A stretch of 12,384 nt of DNA, taken from assembly GCA_937894565.1 (NCBI GenBank), contig CALBHK010000502.1:1-12384 (forward strand), written 5' to 3'. Positions 1-5,477 of the stretch are shown in pieces; the first letter of the stretch is position 1; every line of letters begins with the position of its first letter. Under the pieces are notes generated by a model that saw only the letters and a list, made by a program, of their open reading frames with translations, searched no databases and was not told the origin of the DNA. This DNA comes from an uncultured Chlamydiae bacterium. GTDB taxonomy: Bacteria; Chlamydiota; Chlamydiia; Chlamydiales; CALBHK01. Made by a program: the position numbers and the translations under genes.

Positions 1-113
1 TTTTGATGCAGAACCGACGTGGTCAAAAACCAATTCTTCAATCATGTTCGGTATACAAAGAAAAAACTTTACTTTTTTAAAAAAACCACTAATATTTACC
101 TTAAATTTTACGG
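1..113. other. Upstream flank, no confident gene
   Basis: This AT-rich stretch precedes the first gene. Two plus-strand frames are open from the window edge: one to a stop near position 101, the other into the next gene. Either could be the tail of an upstream gene, but neither has a recognisable motif. An A-rich and T-rich tract (about 60-90) could hold a promoter. I see no convincing -35/-10 pair or Shine-Dalgarno sequence before position 114. Confidence 0.3.
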
Positions 114-548
114 ATGACTATGAGATATCTTTTTATCATTTCACTTTTTTCTTATTTCTCTATCATTGAAGCAGCGCTCAGCATCTCCATCACAGGAAAT
201 CCTTCAACAATGACTATCAATTCAGGCACAGCAGGACAAAACCCCAACCCTGCAACAAACTCTTCGCGTACTTACAGCGTTAGCACCGATACTACCATTC
301 GTAAGATCACAGGCAAAATCAACTCATCCATGCCAAGTGGTGTCACGTTAGCTATTAACTTAGCAGCTCCAACCGGAGCCACTTCATTGGGAAGCGTCGC
401 AATGACCACCACTATACAAGATCTGGTTACAGGAATTCCTATCTTTACAATCAGTAGCGGGAGAACAATGACATACACTCTATCAGCAACAGCCTCTGCA
501 GCCGCTGTAACAAATAATACAAGAACCGTCACCTACACAGTTCAATAG
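114..548 (+). CDS. Small exported beta-rich protein of unknown function
   Basis: The 144-residue protein begins with a signal-peptide-like segment: a hydrophobic stretch at residues 4-19, with likely signal peptidase I cleavage after IEA (residue 20). The mature part is rich in Ser, Thr, Asn and Ala, has no cysteine, and alternates in a way typical of beta strands, ending in a VTYTV strand. This resembles small secreted beta-sandwich or fimbrial-type domains, but I recognise no specific family. Two in-frame ATGs lie close together (114 and 120); neither has a clear Shine-Dalgarno sequence. The gene lies 70 bases upstream of the pseudopilin genes on the same strand, so it could be an exported substrate or surface component, but adjacency is the only support. 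A weak terminator-like site at its stop suggests a separate transcript. Confidence is good for a gene, low for function. Confidence 0.7.
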   Translation: MTMRYLFIISLFSYFSIIEAALSISITGNPSTMTINSGTAGQNPNPATNSSRTYSVSTDTTIRKITGKINSSMPSGVTLAINLAAPTGATSLGSVAMTTTIQDLVTGIPIFTISSGRTMTYTLSATASAAAVTNNTRTVTYTVQ

Positions 549-564
549 GGTCTATTCTTTTTTT
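544..564 (+). terminator. Weak intrinsic-terminator candidate
   Basis: A 5-bp AATAG/CTATT stem with a GGT loop overlaps the stop codon of the preceding gene and is followed by a run of seven T (558-564). The stem is short and AT-rich, so this would be a weak terminator at best. Confidence 0.3.
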
Positions 565-618
565 AATCCCCATGCTACAATGGCATAAAAACTAAATGGT
601 ACCCCATAAGCTGTCTTT

Positions 619-1023
619 ATGTATAAAAAAATGAAACGTCGCTTTTTTACTTTAATCGAAATGATGGTCGTGATTGCTATTTTAGGTGCTATTATTGCCG
701 TTATCAGCATCAATGTGGCGGGCAATTTAGAAAAAAGCAAGGCAGATACCACTGGTTTTGCCATGGACAATTTGGAAAATCAACTCGAACTCATGATTGC
801 CAACAATCCCGCATTAGAAAATGATATCGAAGCCAATTGGCAAGAGTTAATTAGAAACAATAAACTCATTAAAAACTCCAATAAACTCATCCATGATGGC
901 TGGGGAAAAGAGTTTGAAGTTACCTTTAAAGATGGCAGAATACAGGTGAGATCAGAAAAATATGAAGAATTTATTGAAAAAAACTTCAACTACCCCTCTA
1001 ATCGACGCCAAATCCAAAACTAA
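619..1023 (+). CDS. gspG: Type II secretion major pseudopilin, GspG-like
   Basis: The 134-residue protein has the class III prepilin N-terminus: a short basic leader (MYKKMKRRF), FTLIE with the conserved Glu at mature position 5, then a hydrophobic helix (about residues 10-32). Near the C-terminus, HDGWGKEF (about residues 92-99) resembles the D-P-W-G-x-P-Y motif of GspG. GspG subunits assemble the T2SS pseudopilus at the inner membrane; the length is normal for the family. The residue before the predicted cleavage is Phe rather than Gly, which is atypical. The gene opens a tight five-gene run. Its end overlaps the next gene by 62 bases. There is no obvious Shine-Dalgarno sequence; a second in-frame ATG at 631 is an alternative start. 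The G-type assignment rests on the WG motif and first position in the cluster. Confidence 0.85.
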   Translation: MYKKMKRRFFTLIEMMVVIAILGAIIAVISINVAGNLEKSKADTTGFAMDNLENQLELMIANNPALENDIEANWQELIRNNKLIKNSNKLIHDGWGKEFEVTFKDGRIQVRSEKYEEFIEKNFNYPSNRRQIQN

Positions 1024-1564
1024 AAGATTTCTCACTCTTTTAGAGTTAATGCTTGTCATTTCCATTATAGCCAGTTTAATGGGACTCTTAGGGGTTGGTA
1101 TTAAACATCTCATTGAACAACAGCGCTTTTATAGCGCTGCCAGTTCTGTATCCGATAAAATTTCAACAGCGCAAAATTTAATGATGGTCATGAAGAGCGA
1201 TTTTACCCTCAAATTTTCTGCTCTTTCGAATCATTCTTATCGCGTAGAAATTGATAGCAAGACTCCCATTACTCTGCAAACAAAGCGCCTGCTTGAAAAA
1301 CATAAGATCATTAATGGGATTGCACACTTGCACTTTATTTCTAAAAATGGGGAAGAACAAAATGGCACCCTTGAATTATTTTTCAGCACACTAGAACGCT
1401 CCGCTCCCTTTGGTCAATTAACACTTACTTCTTCAACTGGAGAGAAAAAGACCATAGATCTTCCTATTCCCTTTTTTCCTCTGCAAGAATTTGCCTCCCT
1501 TTTAGATTCTGAAACCTATTTTCCAATACAAGTAAGGGAGCAATGGTCATCCAACAAAAAATAA
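962..1564 (+). CDS. Type II secretion minor pseudopilin, GspH-like position
   Basis: The 200-residue protein contains a pilin-like segment, LTLLELMLVISII, at about residues 24-36, with Glu at mature position 5 and a hydrophobic helix to about residue 48. The rest is a beta-rich globular part as in minor pseudopilins. It follows the GspG-like gene, the usual place of gspH, but I see no motif that proves the H type. The ATG at 962 has a good Shine-Dalgarno sequence (AGGTGA, 944-949) about 12 bases upstream, inside the previous gene, giving a 62-base overlap. This start makes an unusually long leader (about 23 residues) before the cleavage site; a TTG at 974 would shorten it slightly. The residue before the cleavage is Phe, not Gly. 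It probably corresponds to one of the hypothetical genes beside gspG in Chlamydia. Confidence 0.8.
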   Translation: MKNLLKKTSTTPLIDAKSKTKRFLTLLELMLVISIIASLMGLLGVGIKHLIEQQRFYSAASSVSDKISTAQNLMMVMKSDFTLKFSALSNHSYRVEIDSKTPITLQTKRLLEKHKIINGIAHLHFISKNGEEQNGTLELFFSTLERSAPFGQLTLTSSTGEKKTIDLPIPFFPLQEFASLLDSETYFPIQVREQWSSNKK

Positions 1565-1986
1565 AACACCATTTCACTCTCATCGAAGTGCTTTTAGCAA
1601 TTGCTATTTTATCCTCTGCTATCGTTCCTCTTCTAGCCCCTCAACTTTGGATGGTAAAAGAAGAGAGGCAGTTTTTACACGAAATTCAAGCAGCTAACCT
1701 CTCCCAAGAATATTTAGCCTATTTTTTGGAAAAAATTTACGAGCATCAAATCAGCTGGGAAGAGCTCATTTCTAGCCAAAACATTCCTTTTGATGCAGCT
1801 TTTTGGGCAGATAGAGGCATCGCTCCACTCAAAATGAGCTACTCCACCTCTGTAAATATTAAAAAACTTGATGAAGAAGATGAGTCCGGCGCTTTTTTAA
1901 TTAATTTAGATATTCACATTGAAGGGGTGCGTTCTGTCTATCACAGCGAGATCTATGTGCAGAAAGAGGGGGTGCAGAAAAAATGA
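1543..1986 (+). CDS. Type II secretion minor pseudopilin, GspI-like position
   Basis: The 147-residue protein begins MVIQQKIKHH then FTLIEVLLAIAILSSAIVPLL, a classic pseudopilin helix with Glu at mature position 5. FTLIEVL-A-AIL is especially typical of GspI/PulI and GspV-type minor pseudopilins, as is the small size. GspI forms part of the tip complex with J and K. The residue preceding the cleavage site is His instead of Gly. The start overlaps the preceding gene by 22 bases; a purine-rich AGGGAG lies only two bases upstream of the ATG, an unusually short spacing, so the start is reasonable but not certain. The stop overlaps the next start by 4 bases (ATGA), which suggests translational coupling. 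Confidence 0.82.
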   Translation: MVIQQKIKHHFTLIEVLLAIAILSSAIVPLLAPQLWMVKEERQFLHEIQAANLSQEYLAYFLEKIYEHQISWEELISSQNIPFDAAFWADRGIAPLKMSYSTSVNIKKLDEEDESGAFLINLDIHIEGVRSVYHSEIYVQKEGVQKK

Positions 1987-2639
1987 GAATTCAAAAGAAA
2001 TCCTACCTTACCCTTATTGAAATCATGATCAGTGCGGCTTTAATTCTTTTCTTAGCCAGCAGCTTGATGGGGTTTTACCGATTTGCACTCTCTACTCAGA
2101 CAACCGCTAAAAAACTAAGCCTTGAAGCGATGCAGACACTCTATACACGAGAGCACCTTGCCTATATCCTCACAAATGCTACCGCAAAAAAAGAGACCAA
2201 ACCGTTCTGGTTTTATACAAGTGAACAAAATGGAAAACCTTCTCTTATTTTTACCTATGATTCAGGAGCAAAAGCCAATCCTCTCTTTTCTAATACCGTC
2301 TTAGGCAGGCTATTTCTGGAAAAAGGGCAGCTGATTCTACTTACATGGCCAACTGTTACCTCGTCAAGAGTTCCCCACGCTCCCATGCTATTAGAAGTGA
2401 TGGCAGAAAATATCGAATCTATTCAATGGAGCTTTTACAATCTAGCCGAGACAAATAAGACAGAAACACCCATTGCTAACGAGATCGACAGGCAGGGATG
2501 GCTCGACCAGTGGCCAAAAGAAAAAGATAAATTACCAGCCTTAGTGCGCTTAACAATAAAGCAAAAAGATAAAAAAGAAGAGATTTTTACATTTCCCCTT
2601 TCTAATTTTATCCCGCAAACTCATCAGGTAAGCTACTAA
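1983..2639 (+). CDS. Type II secretion minor pseudopilin, GspJ-like
   Basis: The 218-residue protein has the leader MRIQKKSY, then LTLIEIMISAALILFLASSLMGFY, a pilin-type helix with Glu at mature position 5. The later region has the layout expected for GspJ/PulJ: a long beta-rich domain, a tryptophan segment (IQWSFYN, about residues 147-153), GWLDQWP (about 172-178) and PALVRLTI (about 185-192), which matches the G-W...W-P...L-P-x-x-V-x-L signature late in GspJ proteins. GspJ is a pseudopilus tip subunit. The residue before the cleavage site is Tyr, not Gly. A G-rich run (GAGGGGG, about 1966-1972) lies about 10 bases before the ATG as a plausible ribosome site. It overlaps its upstream neighbour by 4 bases and its downstream neighbour by 1 base (TAATG). 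Confidence 0.82.
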   Translation: MRIQKKSYLTLIEIMISAALILFLASSLMGFYRFALSTQTTAKKLSLEAMQTLYTREHLAYILTNATAKKETKPFWFYTSEQNGKPSLIFTYDSGAKANPLFSNTVLGRLFLEKGQLILLTWPTVTSSRVPHAPMLLEVMAENIESIQWSFYNLAETNKTETPIANEIDRQGWLDQWPKEKDKLPALVRLTIKQKDKKEEIFTFPLSNFIPQTHQVSY

Positions 2640-3451
2640 TGAACATCATTCTTCTCATCTTTGCCTTTATATCTACCATCAGCCTGATCACCTATGCCCA
2701 GCTCGCTAATTTAAGAGAATTAGCAGCCGTGCGCAAAGAATATGCCTGCTACATGGAAACTCAAGAAAGGGCGGCTTTTATTGAAGCGCAAAACAGACTC
2801 TATGATAACTATCATCGTAAAGGCAAGGAGAAAGACGGAGACGGTACACGCGTTTCAGCCTCTCGCAAACTTAATCTCCACTCCTTCCTCTATGCACAAG
2901 AAGATTCCATTCGCTCCTATACAATCGATACCATTTTAAAAAATTTATTGGATATTCTCTACCAGGAACAAACTTTTTATATCGAACTAAAAGAAAAACG
3001 CCCCTATTTTGTAGAAGAACTCATCCAAAAACTGAAAAACTCCCTTAATGAGGATAAGAAATTTAACCTGGACAAACCTGCCAACCTTTGCAACATCGAA
3101 CTGCATGACGAAGAACTGCAATACTTTTTAGCCCTTATTTTAAGCGGCACGCAGACTCAATGTGGCGAAACTGAGGGCATTCATAGCTTAGAGCCGCTTA
3201 TTGAAACCAAAAAAACTGTCGATCCTATTCGTATCCAACTCACTTCCAAAGAGATGCTGCTTGCCATCTATCGCAATTCCCAAATTGTAGATGAGATTTT
3301 AGCCAAACGAGAGGAATTGCAACGCAAAGTTAAGAAGGACCTTTCTCAAAAAACTACAGCCAGTCAGCAATTTAAAGACCTGTACGAAAATTTAATTCCC
3401 CAGGGGTTTGACCCCTCTTTCTTTAATTTTGAAATCACATCCACAAAATAA
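2639..3451 (+). CDS. Membrane-anchored protein in the gspK position
   Basis: The 270-residue protein begins with one hydrophobic segment (about residues 2-20, MNIILLIFAFISTISLITYA) and is otherwise hydrophilic, with several helical, Glu/Lys-rich stretches and few cysteines. It has no FTLIE motif. It starts one base inside the stop of the GspJ-like gene, so it is almost certainly co-translated with the pseudopilins. In T2SS operons this place belongs to GspK, the large minor pseudopilin that caps the tip and naturally lacks Glu at position 5. That makes a divergent GspK analogue the best guess. I cannot see the GspK alpha domain or calcium-binding residues, so the function is inferred from position and topology only. 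No clear terminator follows it. Confidence 0.75.
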   Translation: MNIILLIFAFISTISLITYAQLANLRELAAVRKEYACYMETQERAAFIEAQNRLYDNYHRKGKEKDGDGTRVSASRKLNLHSFLYAQEDSIRSYTIDTILKNLLDILYQEQTFYIELKEKRPYFVEELIQKLKNSLNEDKKFNLDKPANLCNIELHDEELQYFLALILSGTQTQCGETEGIHSLEPLIETKKTVDPIRIQLTSKEMLLAIYRNSQIVDEILAKREELQRKVKKDLSQKTTASQQFKDLYENLIPQGFDPSFFNFEITSTK

Positions 3452-3610
3452 TTAAACTAAAATACTTGTTTAAATAATAAAGTTAATGTAACTATTCACG
3501 TCATTGATACTTCTTGCGCCTTGCGGCAGCAAGAAGTATCAATGACGTGAATAGTTACAAAAAAACTAGAATCTACAATTAATAAAACATTAACTAAAGA
3601 TTTCAAGTCT
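3452..3610. other. Intergenic region containing a large hairpin
   Basis: This is AT-rich spacer after the pseudopilin operon. Its main content is the perfect inverted repeat at 3487-3559. From 3551 onward the reading frame of the next gene is already open with protein-like codons (KKLESTINKTLTKDFKS), so part of this 'spacer' is probably former coding sequence. Confidence 0.55.
3487..3559. repeat. Perfect 31-bp inverted repeat (hairpin)
   Basis: The left arm 3487-3517 and right arm 3529-3559 are exact reverse complements over 31 bases. Inside them GCC/GGC can pair around a TTGC tetraloop. The stem is much longer than an intrinsic terminator needs, and neither strand has a T-run after it: the plus strand continues with A7 (3559-3565). 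It could be a non-autonomous mobile palindrome, or a remnant of one inserted at the 5' edge of the following frame. Confidence 0.9.
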
Positions 3611-4054
3611 GTGATTTTAGAGAAGGTGAGATTAGAAGATTTTGTTTTATCCTTAATTGAATATAGTCAATTTGTTCATGAAATGAAGGGTGAGATCAAC
3701 ATCAAAAACCATAAAGAATTGACAGAATTCAAACTATTTTTTATGGAAGCGATCACCAAAGAACGTTTAGGACAATTTCATTCCACCTACCAGGAACTCT
3801 CAACTAAGAAAGAAGAAATCACAAAAAATTATAATGAGAAATTAAAGTTGGATCGTATGGGGCTATCAAAAACTGAATACAACGAGTTTCTCGAATCCTT
3901 AGTCAATTGCCTGGAAAGCGAATCTGTGATCAAAGAATTCTCTAATTATTTCAAAAAAGCAAATCCAGATATCCATGAGGCCATTTTTAATCAAGGTTTA
4001 ACAAAAGAAGAACAAGCAAAAGCTCTATTAGACTTCATCTTTGAATATGAGTGA
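3611..4054 (+). pseudogene. Unrecognised frame, probably 5'-truncated gene
   Basis: The open frame from the GTG at 3611 encodes 147 residues rich in Lys, Glu, Leu and Phe and predicted to be mainly helical, with no signal peptide or membrane segment. I recognise no family. The frame stays open upstream of the GTG back to a TGA at 3548-3550, inside the right arm of the hairpin. The extra 20 codons (IVTKKLESTINKTLTKDFKS) look like genuine protein in composition. There is no ATG and no Shine-Dalgarno sequence in front. The simplest reading is the 3' part of a longer gene whose 5' end was lost when the palindrome arose or inserted. A small intact gene using GTG remains possible. It converges on dusB, about 100 bases away. 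Confidence 0.5.
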
Positions 4055-4062
4055 GTCAATCT

Positions 4063-4089
4063 TACTCGAATTTAAAATGAGCTATCAAA
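4063..4089. repeat. Partial copy of the dusB 3' end
   Basis: These 27 bases match 4158-4184, the last codons of dusB, at 25 of 27 positions in direct orientation, 95 bases apart. The copy starts 9 bases after the stop of the preceding frame. It looks like a duplication scar from recombination or insertion at the dusB 3' end. Confidence 0.8.
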
Positions 4090-4098
4090 CTCTTACTT

Positions 4099-4130
4099 AC
4101 CCCTGACAGCCTCCAAAAGTTGCCAGGGGT
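4099..4130. terminator. Hairpin between convergent genes
   Basis: ACCCCTGACA (4099-4108) pairs with TGCCAGGGGT (4121-4130) at 9 of 10 positions around a 12-base loop. It lies between the plus-strand frame ending at 4054 and dusB ending at 4157 from the other side, a place where a bidirectional terminator would be expected. No T-run follows on either strand, so this role is tentative. Confidence 0.35.
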
Positions 4131-4156
4131 CAATCTTTACCCAATTTTCCCGAAAT

Positions 4157-5131
4157 CTATTCGAATTTAAAATGAGCGATCAAATCCATCGCTTCTTCTT
4201 CCGTCTCTATACGGCTCATCTTATCTCTAAATTCTCTGGTTTTAGGCGCTTTTTTAAAGTACCAGCAACCAATGCGCCTGGCATCTAAAACAGCCCCTCT
4301 ACCTCTATGATAGTTTACTACTTCCTGGTAATGGTCCAATAAAACACTTCTATATTCTTCTAAACTCTTTTCTTCTACAGGATTTCCCATTAAATATTGT
4401 ATAATTTCCTGCGCAGCCCATGGCTTGCCCATTGTGCCGCGGGCGACTAAAACTCCATCGCAGCCCGTCTGTTCAAACATAGCCGCAGCACTTGCCCCAT
4501 CCAAAACATCACCATTTCCAATCACAAGAATCTTATTTGCCGCCATCTTGCACTCTTTAATCCAATCCCAATTAGCAGGGCCATTATACGCCTGTTTACG
4601 CGTGCGCCCATGCACGGTAATGGCTGTCGCGCCTGCTTGTTCCGCAATGCGCGTAATTTCTACTCCGTTCACACTCTCTTCATCCCATCCCGCTCTAATT
4701 TTAACCGTCACGGGGATTTTGACAGCAGAAACCATTTCAGATAAAATATCGCCAATCAAAAGAGGATTTTTCAGCATTCCAGAGCCTGATCCATCCTTTG
4801 TCACTTTATCTACTGGGCATCCGCAATTAAAATCAATGACATCAAACCCTAAATCCTCAAGAATTTTTGCCGACTGCTTTGCATATTGAAGCTTAGATCC
4901 ACAGAGCTGAGCACCAATAGGATGCATAGAAGTGTCATAATCTAATAAATGGTAAGTGCTCGGATCATGGCGCACAAGAGCATCCATCTTCACCATTTCG
5001 CAATAGATCAAACCGGGACCAAATTTTGCACTCATGCGGCGAAATGGAAAATCGGAACAGCCCGCCAAAGGAGCATAAAGAATATTATTGGGAAGAGAGA
5101 TCGATCCAAAAGTAAAAGGTTGTTTTAACAT
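4157..5131 (-). CDS. dusB: tRNA-dihydrouridine synthase DusB
   Basis: This flavoenzyme reduces uridines in tRNA to dihydrouridine using FMN and NADPH. The 324-residue protein shows the family signatures in order: YAPLAGCSDFPFR (19-31) at the first strand of the TIM barrel, GAQLCGS (73-79), NCGCPVDKV (102-110) with the catalytic Cys at 105, VKIRAGW (143-149) with the flavin-contacting Lys, VHGRTR (173-178), GNGDV (205-209) and ARGTMGKPW (230-238). I chose the ATG at 5131 rather than the TTG at 5143, which would overlap yggT; the ATG lies one base after the yggT stop. Length and motifs are normal for the DusB/NifR3 group. It is probably co-transcribed with yggT. The equivalent gene in C. trachomatis (yohI) precedes the same gspL-like, ygfA and recA neighbourhood, as far as I recall. 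Confidence 0.95.
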   Translation of the reverse strand: MLKQPFTFGSISLPNNILYAPLAGCSDFPFRRMSAKFGPGLIYCEMVKMDALVRHDPSTYHLLDYDTSMHPIGAQLCGSKLQYAKQSAKILEDLGFDVIDFNCGCPVDKVTKDGSGSGMLKNPLLIGDILSEMVSAVKIPVTVKIRAGWDEESVNGVEITRIAEQAGATAITVHGRTRKQAYNGPANWDWIKECKMAANKILVIGNGDVLDGASAAAMFEQTGCDGVLVARGTMGKPWAAQEIIQYLMGNPVEEKSLEEYRSVLLDHYQEVVNYHRGRGAVLDARRIGCWYFKKAPKTREFRDKMSRIETEEEAMDLIAHFKFE

Positions 5132-5132
5132 A

Positions 5133-5396
5133 CTACTTAACAAATAAAAGGATCAGAGACCCGACCACATAATTAATAAAATTTAAAGCAAAAAACGCAA
5201 CAATTGGGCTAATATCTAGCATCCCAATCGGGGGGATGTACTGACGGAAGAAATTTAAATAAGGGTCTGTATAGCGAGCAATGAATAAAACAAATCGATG
5301 CTCCCGATATTCTGGAAACCAGGAACTCAAAATGCGAATAAATAGCATCACTGTATAAATGCTAAAAAGTGTTTCCGAAATTTGGTATAGCAACAT
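5133..5396 (-). CDS. yggT: YggT-family integral membrane protein
   Basis: The 87-residue protein has two hydrophobic segments (about residues 5-27 and 62-86) around a conserved loop, YTDPYLNFFRQYIPPIGMLD, followed by ISPIVAFFAL. The T-D-P-x-L...R-x-I-P-P...D-I-S-P-I-V pattern is the hallmark of the YggT family of small inner-membrane proteins. Their role is poorly defined; links to osmotic tolerance, and to cell division or thylakoid biogenesis in plastid and cyanobacterial relatives, have been described. The length is near that of a single YggT repeat. The gene directly precedes dusB with a one-base gap and is divergent from the GspL-like gene. No strong Shine-Dalgarno sequence is visible before its ATG. 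Confidence 0.9.
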   Translation of the reverse strand: MLLYQISETLFSIYTVMLFIRILSSWFPEYREHRFVLFIARYTDPYLNFFRQYIPPIGMLDISPIVAFFALNFINYVVGSLILLFVK

Positions 5397-5403
5397 GGCT
5401 TAG

Positions 5404-5432
5404 TTGATTTAAGGTGTTTAAAATGATATATT
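5404..5432 (+). promoter_or_regulatory. Candidate housekeeping sigma promoter for the gspL-like operon
   Basis: TTGATT (5404-5409) and TATATT (5427-5432) are separated by 17 bases, close to the -35/-10 consensus (4 of 6 and 5 of 6 matches). They sit 46 bases before the ATG at 5478, in the divergent gap with yggT. An AAAGG ribosome site lies about 8 bases before that ATG. Confidence 0.5.
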
Positions 5433-5477
5433 AACTTCTTTAGGCTGTTATACACAAGTAAAATTAAAGGTTGTTGC

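Noticed and set aside
3487..3559. Intrinsic terminator of the pseudopilin operon
   Set aside because: The stem is far longer than typical and no T-run follows on the plus strand; the sequence after it is A-rich.
4063..4184. Attachment site of an integrase-type island at a dus gene
   Set aside because: dusA 5' ends are known integration sites, but here the repeat is at the 3' end of dusB, is imperfect, and the window holds no integrase.
4425..4889. Plus-strand 154-codon open frame antisense to dusB
   Set aside because: It lies wholly within the well-supported dusB gene, has no ribosome site and shows no protein-family features.
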